The position numbers and the translations under genes are program-made. 64,000 bases of DNA from ZC4RG30 sp039917615 (GTDB lineage: Bacteria > Pseudomonadota > Gammaproteobacteria > Steroidobacterales > Steroidobacteraceae). Numbering within the stretch: position 1 is the stretch's first letter; every line of letters begins with the position of its first letter. A model generated the notes under the pieces. That model was not told the DNA's origin, made no database searches, and saw only the letters and a list, made by a program, of their open reading frames with translations. The DNA is taken from NCBI GenBank assembly GCA_039917615.1, contig JBDSJD010000015.1, positions 1-64,000 of the forward strand. Direction: 5' to 3'. Positions 43,459-51,877 of the stretch are shown here, in pieces.

Positions 43459-44452
43459 AGACTTTTCGGTTTGATGCCTGTGAGAACCTTCTGCGGTACT
43501 CGATCGGGCATAGACCCACCTTTTTCCGGAAGTGATGTCGCAATGTCGTGGGAGTCCCAAGGCCAGTATGGGTAGCGATCTCTTCGACAGTCAGCGCCGT
43601 GCACTCAAGCAGTTCCCGCGCACGCGATACACGGGCACGGGTGATCCAGTCTGCCGGCGTCATGCCAGTAGTCGCCCGAAAGCGCCGCATGAAGGTGCGC
43701 TCGCTCATGGCAGACCGTTCAGCCAATGTTGCAATACTCACTGGCAGGTGAAGTTCACGCTGAATGCGCTCCAACAGCGCAGACAGGGGATTGCGCTGGC
43801 GTCGATCAACAGGGCTGTCGAGGAACTGGGCCTGGCCGCCGTCACGGTGCGGCGGAATCACGAGGCGGCGCGCCACCTGGTTGGCCACCGCCGCGCCGAG
43901 GTCCCTGCGAACCAAGTGCAGACAGAGATCCAGTCCCGCGGCGCTGCCGGCGGAGGTCAGTATCTGACCTTCATCGACATATAGCACGTCAGCGTTTACC
44001 TCAATGTCGGGGTATCTCCGCTGGAGTTCTGCGGCATACCTCCAGTGTGTGGTGGCGCGCTTTCCAGAGAGCAGGCCCGTCGCCGCAAGCACGAATGAGC
44101 CCGAGCATATCGAAAGCAGGCGAGCGCCACGCGCGTGAGCCACGCGCAATGCGTCGAGGATCGGTGCCGGGACCGGTACGTCAATTCCCTGCCAACCCGG
44201 AACCATGATGGTTCCCGCCTGCGTCATTCGGTCAAGGCCAGCGTTCACGGACATCGCCAAGCCGTACTGGCCTTTTACTCTGCGACCACCCGATGAGCAG
44301 GTTTCAAATCGATACCAGCGTGGCCCAACCTCCGGGCGGGATAGGCCGAACACCTCCGCCGTACACGCAAACTCGAATGCGCAAAGCCCGTCATAGGCCA
44401 GAGCTACTACGAGCGGGTTGAAGGCTTTGGATCGCGTGGTTGGGGTTGGCAT
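43457..44452 (-). CDS. GlxA-type transcriptional activator (DJ-1/PfpI plus AraC domains)
   Basis: The 331-residue protein has an N-terminal DJ-1/PfpI-like domain (residues ~12-190, with the elbow Cys in LLSICSGSFVLAATG) and a C-terminal AraC DNA-binding pair (ATLAERSAMSERTFMRRF and ATHTGLGTPTTLRHHFRK). Such regulators sense small metabolites and activate nearby genes. It is divergent from the rhodanese gene over 88 bases, its likely target. A repeat B copy covers its stop codon. Confidence 0.9.
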   Translation of the reverse strand: MPTPTTRSKAFNPLVVALAYDGLCAFEFACTAEVFGLSRPEVGPRWYRFETCSSGGRRVKGQYGLAMSVNAGLDRMTQAGTIMVPGWQGIDVPVPAPILDALRVAHARGARLLSICSGSFVLAATGLLSGKRATTHWRYAAELQRRYPDIEVNADVLYVDEGQILTSAGSAAGLDLCLHLVRRDLGAAVANQVARRLVIPPHRDGGQAQFLDSPVDRRQRNPLSALLERIQRELHLPVSIATLAERSAMSERTFMRRFRATTGMTPADWITRARVSRARELLECTALTVEEIATHTGLGTPTTLRHHFRKKVGLCPIEYRRRFSQASNRKV

Positions 44453-44540
44453 GATTTGATCGCACAATGGCACTTCCGCCAATTGTGACCGCCCGGGCGT
44501 CGGTAAACAATGTGACCTTCCAACGCCCAAGGAGGTACAC

Positions 44541-44945
44541 ATGTCCAACGCCGTCACGGCCGTTGCGGCTGCCGCCCCGGAAATCGCAATCAAACACTTC
44601 GAATCCGAGTTCACCTTTGAAACGGATTGCTGGGATACGCACGAGGCGCTCAACAGTGGTGATCCGGGATTCGTGTTGCTGGACGTGCGCGGCCCAGCTT
44701 TGTACGCACTGGGTCACGTGCCGGGAGCCATCAACCTCCCTCATGGCAAGATTGTTGCTGCAAGAATGGCGGGCTATGCACGCGATACGCTGTTTGTGGC
44801 CTACTGCGCAGGACCGCATTGCAATGGCGGCTCGCGCGCGGCGCTGAGGCTCGCGCAACTCGGGTTCGCCGTGAAGATCATGGCCGGTGGCGTCACAGGC
44901 TGGATTGATGAGGGCTTCCCCCTGACGGGCGCTCAAACACCGTGA
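44541..44945 (+). CDS. Single-domain rhodanese
   Basis: The 134-residue protein has the rhodanese fold (VLLDVRGPALYALGHVPGAI) and active-site Cys in YCAGPHCNGGSRAA. It transfers sulfane sulfur to thiol or cyanide acceptors; some members act in stress or metal response. CAAGGAGG before ATG 44541 is a very strong ribosome site. The gene is divergent from the GlxA-type activator. Its stop overlaps the acetyltransferase start by 4 bases. Confidence 0.9.
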   Translation: MSNAVTAVAAAAPEIAIKHFESEFTFETDCWDTHEALNSGDPGFVLLDVRGPALYALGHVPGAINLPHGKIVAARMAGYARDTLFVAYCAGPHCNGGSRAALRLAQLGFAVKIMAGGVTGWIDEGFPLTGAQTP

Positions 44946-45461
44946 TCACGGGTGACGGATCCCGCGGGCCAAAGAAGCTGCGGGATCATGGGGCGCAGAA
45001 CTGGAGCGTGCGCCCTGCGCGAGCTGACGATCTGAATGATCTCGTCGATTTGTGCGGCGAACATGCTCGCTTCGAAGGGTCACTCTATAAGTCCAGAAGG
45101 GAAGCTGCGCGGGCTGCAGAAGGCTCTATTTCACGGTGTTCCGCGATTGAATGCCTGGATCGCTGTCAGTGGATTGCAGGTTGCAGGGTATGCAACTGCC
45201 GCCGCCGAGTATGCAACGTGGGCCGCTGAGGAGTATCTGCATATGGATTGTTTGTTTGTGAGACCACGCTACCGCAATGCGCGCCTGGGTTCCGCACTGC
45301 TTTCTGCTGTCGTTCAGCACGCGCGCGAGTTTGGATACCGCGAGATGCAGTGGCAGACACCGGAATGGAATTTCGACGGATGCCGCTTCTATCGCCGCCA
45401 TGGAGGAGTCCGTGAATCGAAGATGCGGTTTCGCCTGGCTCCGGAAGCACAGCAGCGCTAA
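44942..45461 (+). pseudogene. GNAT acetyltransferase split by a frameshift
   Basis: From GTG 44942 the frame gives WSVRPARADDLNDLVDLCG and EHARFEGSLY, a typical GNAT N-terminus. The rest of the domain continues one frame over from about 45090: SPEGKLRGLQKALFHG, then YLHMDCLFVRPRYRNARLGS with the acetyl-CoA loop, to a stop at 45459. A single extra base near TATAAGTCC explains it. Either the gene is recently broken or the base is a sequencing error. It overlaps the rhodanese stop. Confidence 0.75.
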
Positions 45462-45619
45462 CCCTCGAACCGTAGTGGTCCTTGGTATGGTGACGGAGGC
45501 ACACGCGTCGCGCCAATGTCTGCACCATCGACCGGCAGCGTGCGGCGAGAGCCCGGGCCAATCTCTTTGGCTAGATGGTGGACGTGCACTTCTGACGCCG
45601 TTTCCCGCAACCTGAGTCG

Positions 45620-45997
45620 CTAGTGGTAGCTTTGAGGCAGAGATATACAAGAGGTTGACCGACCGCTCCTGGCCGATCTCTGATTCAGTGTCTCGCAAGC
45701 CGAGGCAAATGATTCCTCAGAGACCTGTTTCATAGGGTGGGGTTTTGCGCCTCTGGCGCGCCACTCGAAGGATTTCGGTTGGTGGCCCAGGATATAGCTG
45801 GCGACGCGTTTGGTGCCCGTGCACTTGATGGCAAAAGGGTTCGTGTCGTTGTACGACGCCGTCGTCATTGGCAGACCGATGACAATGCCGGTCCGCTGAT
45901 TGAAGTCTTTTGATGAGAGCACGACGAGCGGATGCACGTCCTTCATTTCGCGGCCGGCCTGAGGATTACAATTGATCCATGAGAGTGAGGCTGTCAC
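45620..45997 (-). CDS. MazF/PemK-type toxin, probably orphaned and 3'-altered
   Basis: The 125-residue frame has WINCNPQAGREMKDVHPLVV, LSSKDFNQRTGIVIGLP and YILGHQPKSFEWRARGAK, the core of MazF/PemK mRNA-cleaving toxins. GTG 45997 is the first usable start; the usual RYVPDxGDIVW lead-in is only partly kept. The last ~25 residues read through a repeat B fragment, so the natural C-terminus is probably replaced. No antitoxin gene precedes it: a transposase remnant sits there. Activity is uncertain. Confidence 0.65.
   Translation of the reverse strand: MTASLSWINCNPQAGREMKDVHPLVVLSSKDFNQRTGIVIGLPMTTASYNDTNPFAIKCTGTKRVASYILGHQPKSFEWRARGAKPHPMKQVSEESFASACETLNQRSARSGRSTSCISLPQSYH
45654..45684 (+). 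repeat. Partial palindromic repeat B, copy 5
   Basis: GTTGACCGACCGCTCCTGGC followed by CGATCTCTG keeps only the right part of the repeat. It lies inside the 3' end of the mazF-like frame. Confidence 0.45.
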
Positions 45998-46020
45998 ATA
46001 TCGTTTGCCGATACGGGCCG

Positions 46021-46257
46021 CTACGATCTGGAGCCTGGATTCACCTGGGCGTAGCCGATCATCAGCATCCGGATCATCAGCTCCGGATCAATGGATGGGC
46101 GGCAGCTGTGGCTGTAAAACGGTGCCAGATATGAGCGCAGGTCGGAAAGTTCCAGAACGTGATCAATGCCGCGCAGCAAATGCCTGGCGGGCACATGACT
46201 ATCTAAATTGAAGGCGTAAAACAGACGCTTCTGGTCGCCGCCATTGTGTCCCATCAT
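46021..46257 (-). pseudogene. N-terminal fragment of an IS5/IS1182-type transposase
   Basis: The first ~70 residues (LFYAFNLDSHVPARHLLRGI, DLRSYLAPFYSHSCRPSIDP, ELMIRMLMIGY) match the start of DUF772-type transposases. After MIGY the similarity stops and a short unrelated tail follows, so the rest of the gene is lost. GGAGG precedes the ATG at 46257. The break lies near 46050, next to the mazF-like gene. Confidence 0.8.
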
Positions 46258-46335
46258 CTGAGCGACCTCCTTTGATCGGCATGCAAATGGGACCGCAAAA
46301 GACGCCGCTCAGTTCAGGAGTTTTTCAACACAATA
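46050..46335 (-). mobile_element. Insertion sequence remnant (one end only)
   Basis: It contains the transposase fragment and, at 46315-46335, CAGGAGTTTTTCAACACAAT, which resembles the terminal inverted repeat of this IS type. The other end and most of the transposase are missing. Repeat B copy 6 starts directly at this terminus. Confidence 0.55.
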
Positions 46336-46371
46336 GACCCGAAGCTGCCGGTGAGGAAGGACCGCTTGCGG
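46333..46371 (+). repeat. Palindromic repeat B, copy 6
   Basis: ATAGACCCGAAGCTGCCGGT followed by GAGGAAGGACCGCTTGCGG. Very close to copy 1. It directly adjoins the IS remnant and lies 30 bases beyond the BlaR1-like stop. Confidence 0.65.
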
Positions 46372-46401
46372 AGCGCGAAACTTCTCCCAGGCACTCCCTG
46401 T

Positions 46402-48228
46402 TCAGAGGGGGGCGGGATCGGGATTCTTTCCCCTTGCAATCAGCACGGCTCTAATAACGTCCTGCTCGCGACGATGCTGCTCGTTGAGATCCAGAAAGTC
46501 GCTCGCATGATCTCGAAACCACGCTTCAGACAGGCCCTCAGCCCGCATTCTGTAGTCCAGTATCCGCTTCGCTTCAGCAGCCTCCACCCACTTCGCCGAT
46601 TTCTTTGGCCACACTCGACTGGCGAAGGACGTGCCCAACGATTCAATGAGGATGGTGTCGCCATTCAGAAATGAATTCGCAACCCCGCGGCATGTTTCCA
46701 CCACATCGTCCTGGGTCAGGCGCTTAGGCTTGCAGGCGTCAGACATGTCCCCGAGCCCTGGAATCAATTCCGCAGCAAGCGCGCCCATAACGCTGATCAC
46801 CGCTTCCGGGAGGGATAGCGCCTTGGTGCTGGCTACCTGGGGACTCAATCGGGCGATCAGAGCCGTCCAGTAAATGTCTACGCGCCCGGATCGCCCTATT
46901 GCCACCAACGCGGCAGACTTTGCTTCCTCGTCGCCACGCTTGCTGGCACGAGCCAACGCACCCAGCCAGCCAGCTCCGTTTCTTTCGTCCAGAATTCTCA
47001 ATCGAACTTCCAGAGGCTCCGGATCACAGGAGGAAACAGAGTGGCACAACTGGATATGCAGCCAGACGAGGTCCGCACGTTCGGGAGCGGCGAGCGATGC
47101 CCGCGCAACCAGCTCCAGACCTTGCTCTCGGTGCTTGGAAGCAATCAATGATCCGGCGGCTGCCAGCGAATCGGCGTCGGTCCGCTGCGCCAGCAATTCT
47201 GCTGCGCGATACATCCGCTTTTCTGCAGTAGCGGTAGCGCGGAGCGGGGCGAGCACAGCGAGAGCGACGACAGCCGCGAGCGCAGTGCACGCGATCACCA
47301 CCTTGCTGGCGCGTCCGCGCGGTCGCATGTTGTCGAGTATCGACCTGATCCGTGTCGACAGTTCGCTACTGCTGGCCATCGACAGTCCCGCCAGCGCGGG
47401 CTTGTGCGCCAGATGCCGTGCCAGCTGCAGCAACTGCTCTGCGTACGTTGCCCCGTCCTCCCGCGCCAGTACTGCATCGTCACAGGCCCGCTCGGCTTCC
47501 AGGCGCAGTACCCGCCAGGCGATCCACCCCAGAGGATGGAACCAGCAGAGCGCGCACACCGTGCGCGAGGTCAGGTGTACCAGCCAGTCGCGCCGCCGTA
47601 CATGCTCCAGCTCGTGGACCAGCGCGTTGGCAACATGCGTCTCGCTCCACATAACGACGCTGGAAGGGAGGACAATCACCGGACGAAGGAATCCACTGGT
47701 GATCGGCCCTGCAATCCCATCGTGCATCAGCAACACTGGTGGCCGCATGCCCGCCGCGTGCGCAAGCTCCTTCATGCGCGCCGCGCCTTCTGGCCAGGGA
47801 TGCCCGCGGCGCCGGATGCCTTGCAGACGTGAAAGGCTCGCCACCACCGGCACAAGAGCAATCAACGCAACAATCGCCCAGACCATGAGCACCCAGGTTG
47901 CGGCGGGGATGGATCCTGCAGGAGTGCTGGACAAGGCTGTCTTCGCCGCCGGGTTGGTTCCCGGGTTTCGGGCCTCCACTTCGACCGGGGCGGCGACAAC
48001 CGGAGCAGCTGCAACCGGGTCGACCGAGCGTGCAGGGAAGACCGCGAACTCCACGGCGATAGTCGGACTTACCAGCGATGCCAGCGGCAGGATGAGCACA
48101 ACGCCAAAAGCGGAGGCGAGGATCAGGTGGCGCACGGCGGCCCGCGCTCCTGAGGCCACTCGCACCGCGAGCAACGCAACAGCGAATACGACGGTAACCT
48201 CGACCAGAAACAGCATCACCCAGTTCAT
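46402..48228 (-). CDS. BlaR1-like M56 membrane metallopeptidase with an unusual C-terminal domain
   Basis: The 608-residue protein has N-terminal membrane helices, the zinc motif H205-E-L-E-H209 in LVHELEHVRRRDW, and EAERACDDAVLARE with the third ligand. BlaR1/MecR1 proteases cleave the BlaI repressor when their sensor detects a signal. After a further helix (~330) the usual penicillin-binding sensor is absent. Instead ~270 residues of helical sequence follow (KRMYRAAELLAQRTDADSLA, EVRLRILDERNGAGWLGALA). The signal sensed is thus probably not a beta-lactam. ATG 48228 overlaps the blaI stop by 4 bases. Confidence 0.85.
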   Translation of the reverse strand: MNWVMLFLVEVTVVFAVALLAVRVASGARAAVRHLILASAFGVVLILPLASLVSPTIAVEFAVFPARSVDPVAAAPVVAAPVEVEARNPGTNPAAKTALSSTPAGSIPAATWVLMVWAIVALIALVPVVASLSRLQGIRRRGHPWPEGAARMKELAHAAGMRPPVLLMHDGIAGPITSGFLRPVIVLPSSVVMWSETHVANALVHELEHVRRRDWLVHLTSRTVCALCWFHPLGWIAWRVLRLEAERACDDAVLAREDGATYAEQLLQLARHLAHKPALAGLSMASSSELSTRIRSILDNMRPRGRASKVVIACTALAAVVALAVLAPLRATATAEKRMYRAAELLAQRTDADSLAAAGSLIASKHREQGLELVARASLAAPERADLVWLHIQLCHSVSSCDPEPLEVRLRILDERNGAGWLGALARASKRGDEEAKSAALVAIGRSGRVDIYWTALIARLSPQVASTKALSLPEAVISVMGALAAELIPGLGDMSDACKPKRLTQDDVVETCRGVANSFLNGDTILIESLGTSFASRVWPKKSAKWVEAAEAKRILDYRMRAEGLSEAWFRDHASDFLDLNEQHRREQDVIRAVLIARGKNPDPAPL

Positions 48229-48629
48229 GGCCGCTTCCTCACCTGCTTCCGCTCCTTCCGGGTCCGCGCTATGGTCTGCTCCAGCTCGTCGAGTTCCTCC
48301 TCTGACCACGCTTCATCCTCGAGCAGCGCCGTGACGAGTTGCCCTCGCGAGCCACCGAAGAAAACTCCGAGGTAGTGTTGCAGGGCGGAACGCTTGGCGG
48401 TGCTGGGCGACGTGGTGGCCGAGTAGATGTAGCGAAGCCCTTCCTCACGGTGCCGGAGTTGCCCCTTGGATTCGAGCCGTACCAGCATGGCTCGAACGGC
48501 GGAATAGCCCGGCGGATCTGTCAGCCGTCCACGGATCTCTTCGGCGGATGCGCGGTTACCGAGCGAGAAGACCGCGTCCATGATCTCGCGTTCGCGGCGG
48601 GACAGTTGCTCAGGGGATTTTGGCGGCAT
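48225..48629 (-). CDS. BlaI/MecI-type repressor
   Basis: The 134-residue winged-helix protein has LSRREREIMDAVFSLG, YSAVRAMLVRLESKGQLRHR and a C-terminal dimerisation helix (LVTALLEDEAWSEEELDELE). BlaI represses its own operon and target genes until BlaR1-triggered cleavage. ATG 48629 has CAGG 9 bases before it; an ATG 9 bases further up has no room for a ribosome site. Matching operator dyads lie upstream. The nearest possible target beside itself is the serine hydrolase 8 kb away. Confidence 0.88.
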   Translation of the reverse strand: MPPKSPEQLSRREREIMDAVFSLGNRASAEEIRGRLTDPPGYSAVRAMLVRLESKGQLRHREEGLRYIYSATTSPSTAKRSALQHYLGVFFGGSRGQLVTALLEDEAWSEEELDELEQTIARTRKERKQVRKRP

Positions 48630-48653
48630 GGAGGTCATCCTGCATGTGAGAAG

Positions 48654-48691
48654 CTACATGCGTAGCATCCTATATGCTACGAGAGTAGCAT
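48654..48691. promoter_or_regulatory. BlaI-type operator cluster
   Basis: Three 7-mers alternate: GTAGCAT (48662-48668), ATGCTAC (48674-48680) and GTAGCAT (48685-48691), giving two overlapping dyads. CTACATGCGTAG at 48654-48665 adds a further palindrome. They end 25 bases before the blaI start, where an autoregulatory operator is expected. Confidence 0.7.
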
Positions 48692-48720
48692 GTCAAACCG
48701 GCGCGCAACGGATCAGCTGC

Positions 48721-48789
48721 TGCGCTCGAAGGACCGCTTTCGCCCCGATCAGTCATCGACGCGACGGACCGCTCCTGGCCGATTGCTGC
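48721..48789 (+). repeat. Degenerate repeat B region, copies 7 and 8
   Basis: CTCGAAGGACCGCTTTCGCC (48725-48744) and GACGGACCGCTCCTGGCCGA with TTGCTGCC (48763-48790) both keep the GGACCGCT core. They close the accessory segment before proA; the remainder of 48692-48900 shows no gene. Confidence 0.5.
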
Positions 48790-48900
48790 CTAACATTCAG
48801 AGGTGCCGCAGCCCGTCACCGTCTCCAGCTGGTCGAAGACTCCTCTCGAGCCTGGGAAAATGTGCATTCACGCATTCCCCACGCGGTTGCCAGGGAATAG

Positions 48901-50193
48901 TCAGCCCGGGCGAACCTGCCCGCTACCGCGCACCACATACTTGTAGCTGGTCAACTGCTCCACGCCCACCGGACCCCGCGCGTGGAACCGGTCCGTGGAA
49001 ATTCCGATCTCCGCCCCCATGCCGAACTCGCCACCATCTGCGAACTGCGTCGACGCGTTGTGCAGCACGATGGCGCTGTCCACCTCGCGCAGGAATTTCT
49101 CCGCGGTCGCCGCATTCGCCGTAACAATCGAATCCGTGTGCGCTGAACCGTAGGTCGCGATATGCCGGATGGCCTCATCGACCCCATCGACCACGCGCAC
49201 GGAAATGATCGCGTCGAGATATTCGGTGCGCCAGTCCTGCTCGCTGGCGGCCTTCACACGCTTGTCTACAGCCTGCGTGGCCGGGTCACCGCGCAGCTCG
49301 CAACCACCGTCGGCCAACGCGTTGAGCAGCATGGGCAGCATCGACGGCGCGCAGCCCTTGTCCACCAGCAGGGTTTCCGCAGAACCGCAGATACCCGTGC
49401 GACGCAGCTTGGCATTCACCACGATCGAACGCGCCATGTCCGCATCAGCATCGCAATCAACATAGACATGGCACAGGCCTTCCAGGTGACCGATCACCGG
49501 CACGCGCGCCTCCTTCTGCACGCGCTCCACCAGACTGCGACCGCCGCGCGGCACGATGACGTTGATCTGTTGGTCGAGGCCAGCCAGCATCATGCCGACT
49601 GCGGCGCGATCGGTGGTCGGCACCAGCTGGATTGCCGCCTCGGACAGCCCGGCAGCGCGCAATCCTGCGACCAGGCACTCATGAATAGCGGCGCTGGACA
49701 GTCGACTCTCGGAGCCGCCGCGCAGAATCACCGGATTCGCGGACTTCAGGCACAGCGCACCAGCATCAGCCGTAACGTTGGGGCGGCTCTCATAGATGAT
49801 GCCGATCACGCCCAGCGGCACGCGCACGCGCTGGATCCGCAGGCCGTTGGGTCGCGACCATTCCGCGCTGATGCCGCCGATAGGATCATCCAGCGCGGCG
49901 ATCTGTTCGATGCCACTCGCCATCGATTCCACACGCTTGTCATTCAACAGCAGCCGATCAAGCATGGCCGCGCTCAAACCGCGCGCACGCGCCGCTTCCA
50001 TGTCGCGGGCATTCGCTGCCAGGATCGTTGCCGCATTCGCCCTGATCGCCTCCGCCGCAGCAAGCAACGCGCCATTCCGCACCGCACCGGAAGATTGGGC
50101 CAGCAAAGCGCGACTGCCCGCGGCCGCACGCCCCAAGCCGTTCATGATTGCAGCCAGATCGACTGCGCCACCTTCCACCGCCTCCACGCTCAT
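48901..50193 (-). CDS. proA: Gamma-glutamyl phosphate reductase
   Basis: The 430-residue enzyme reduces gamma-glutamyl phosphate to glutamate semialdehyde in proline synthesis. It shows PLGVIGIIYESRPNVTADA, VPRGGRSLVERV, GHLEGLCHVYVD and the catalytic Cys in RRTGICGSAETLL. Its start overlaps proB by 4 bases, so the two are translationally coupled. Confidence 0.97.
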   Translation of the reverse strand: MSVEAVEGGAVDLAAIMNGLGRAAAGSRALLAQSSGAVRNGALLAAAEAIRANAATILAANARDMEAARARGLSAAMLDRLLLNDKRVESMASGIEQIAALDDPIGGISAEWSRPNGLRIQRVRVPLGVIGIIYESRPNVTADAGALCLKSANPVILRGGSESRLSSAAIHECLVAGLRAAGLSEAAIQLVPTTDRAAVGMMLAGLDQQINVIVPRGGRSLVERVQKEARVPVIGHLEGLCHVYVDCDADADMARSIVVNAKLRRTGICGSAETLLVDKGCAPSMLPMLLNALADGGCELRGDPATQAVDKRVKAASEQDWRTEYLDAIISVRVVDGVDEAIRHIATYGSAHTDSIVTANAATAEKFLREVDSAIVLHNASTQFADGGEFGMGAEIGISTDRFHARGPVGVEQLTSYKYVVRGSGQVRPG

Positions 50194-51368
50194 TCGCCCG
50201 CTCCTGCCGATTCCTGGATGCCAGTGCGCAACACCAGATCGTCGCGATGCACGATTTCATCGCGCCCCTGAAAACCCACCAGCTGTTCGATTTCACTGCT
50301 GCGCCGGCCCATGATGCGCTGGACATCGGCGCTGGAATAGCCCGACAGGCCGCGCGCGATCACGCGACCGTCTGCATCCGCGACGTCCACCGCATCGCCA
50401 CGCTCAAATGTCCCACTGACACTCACCACGCCGGCCGGCAGCAGGCTGCGTCCGCGCTGCAACGCACCGAGGGCACCGGCGTCGATACGCAACACGCCGG
50501 CGGGCTTCAGCCCCCCGGCAATCCACTGCTTGCGCGCCGCAACCGGCGTAGCAGCCGGAACGAACCAAGTACAGCGCGCACCAGCCTCAATCTTGCGCAA
50601 CGGGTTCTGTGGATTGCCGGACGCAATGCACATGAAACAGCCAGCATCGAGTGCAATACGCGCCGCTGCAATCTTCGTGGTCATGCCGCCGGAACCCACA
50701 TCCGAAGCGGAGCCGCCGGCCATCGCCTCGATGCGCGGCGTGATGCCACGGACCTCGGGGAAAAACTCCGCCGCGGGATCGAGATTCGGATCTGCGGAAT
50801 ACAGACCATCAACATCCGAGAGCAGCACCAGACAATCGGCGCTGGCCATCTGCGCCACGCGCGCTGCGAGCCGGTCGTTGTCGCCATAGCGGATCTCCGC
50901 CGTGGCGACGGTATCGTTCTCGTTGATCACGGGAATGGCACCCAGCGCCAGCAACGCGTTGAGCGTAGCGCGGGCATTAAGGTAACGGCGACGCTGCTCG
51001 CTGTCCTCCAGGGTCAGCAACACCTGCGCAATCGCCGTGTTGTCATCCTCCAGCAGCTCTTTGTAAGCGTGAGCCAGACGGATCTGGCCTACCGCCGCCG
51101 CGGCCTGCTTCTGCTCGAGCGGCAGCGAACCTGCCTGCAGCCCGAGCTGCCGCCGACCCAGCGCGATGGCGCCAGACGACACCAGGATGATCTGCTGGCC
51201 GCGCTTGCGCATGCGGCGCAGATCCTGCGCCAGTGCCTTGAGCCAGGTCCGATTCAGCCGGCCGGTGTTCTGGTCCACCAGCAGTGCCGAGCCAACCTTG
51301 ACCACGACGCGTCGCGCCGAGACAAGGCGGGAAAGGCCAGCGCTGCGGGCTTTGGTACGGGCTTGCAT
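50190..51368 (-). CDS. proB: Glutamate 5-kinase with PUA domain
   Basis: The 392-residue enzyme phosphorylates glutamate. The amino-acid kinase domain has VVKVGSALLVD, LVSSGAIALG, INENDTVATAEIRYGDND and GSGGMTTKIAAA; the C-terminal ~80 residues form a PUA domain (GVVSVSGTFERGDAVDV). The kinase is normally feedback-inhibited by proline. It begins the proBA operon, divergent from the acidic protein gene. Confidence 0.97.
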   Translation of the reverse strand: MQARTKARSAGLSRLVSARRVVVKVGSALLVDQNTGRLNRTWLKALAQDLRRMRKRGQQIILVSSGAIALGRRQLGLQAGSLPLEQKQAAAAVGQIRLAHAYKELLEDDNTAIAQVLLTLEDSEQRRRYLNARATLNALLALGAIPVINENDTVATAEIRYGDNDRLAARVAQMASADCLVLLSDVDGLYSADPNLDPAAEFFPEVRGITPRIEAMAGGSASDVGSGGMTTKIAAARIALDAGCFMCIASGNPQNPLRKIEAGARCTWFVPAATPVAARKQWIAGGLKPAGVLRIDAGALGALQRGRSLLPAGVVSVSGTFERGDAVDVADADGRVIARGLSGYSSADVQRIMGRRSSEIEQLVGFQGRDEIVHRDDLVLRTGIQESAGAGE

Positions 51369-51457
51369 GGGCTGGGAACTATAGCAGTCACCCGCCGTTG
51401 CTCGCCGTCATGGCTGGACCTAATATCCTCGCCAAGGCAAGCATCCAGGGAGCGACA

Positions 51458-51790
51458 GTGGGCAGAGATTACGAACCGGTCAAGGGTCAGTGGTACGAAA
51501 ACGTGGAGGATGACGAAACCTTCCGCGTGCTGTCCGTGGACGAAGACGCGGAATTGGTGGAAATCGAATACCTTGACGGGGATATCGAAGAGCTGGACAT
51601 AGACGCCTGGCATGAAATGGACCTTGAGCGCATCGAGGAACCCGAAGGCTGGGCGGCGCAGGAAGCCGCTGAAAAAGACGCCAAGGAAGACGACGACGAA
51701 GACGAAGACGAGGATGACGACGACTGGGACGACGATGAAGACGAGGACGATGACTGGGAAGACGAAGAGGAAGACGAAGGCCGTTACTGA
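51458..51790 (+). CDS. Small protein with a polyacidic C-terminal tail
   Basis: The 110-residue protein has a compact N-terminal part (GRDYEPVKGQWYENVEDDET, DAELVEIEYLDGDIEELDID, AWHEMDLERIEEPEGW) seen in a conserved gammaproteobacterial family of unknown function. The last ~40 residues are almost only Asp and Glu with a few Trp. GTG 51458 follows AGGGAG; longer starts lack a ribosome site. The tail could bind cations or basic proteins. It is upstream of htpX on the same strand. Confidence 0.72.
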   Translation: MGRDYEPVKGQWYENVEDDETFRVLSVDEDAELVEIEYLDGDIEELDIDAWHEMDLERIEEPEGWAAQEAAEKDAKEDDDEDEDEDDDDWDDDEDEDDDWEDEEEDEGRY

Positions 51791-51877
51791 CTCTCGCAAT
51801 AGCCCTTTCCCGGTGTTGAACTTCCGTCCGACCGACCCAATCAATACGGGGGCGGTCCTTTCCCTCAGGAGCCTTTG

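Noticed and set aside
45462..45619. Possible gene between the GNAT pseudogene and the mazF-like gene
   Set aside because: Frames on both strands are short and show no motif; I see nothing supportable in this stretch.
37614..48790. Repeat B as a CRISPR array
   Set aside because: The copies are degenerate, separated by whole genes rather than 30-40 base spacers, and no cas gene is present.
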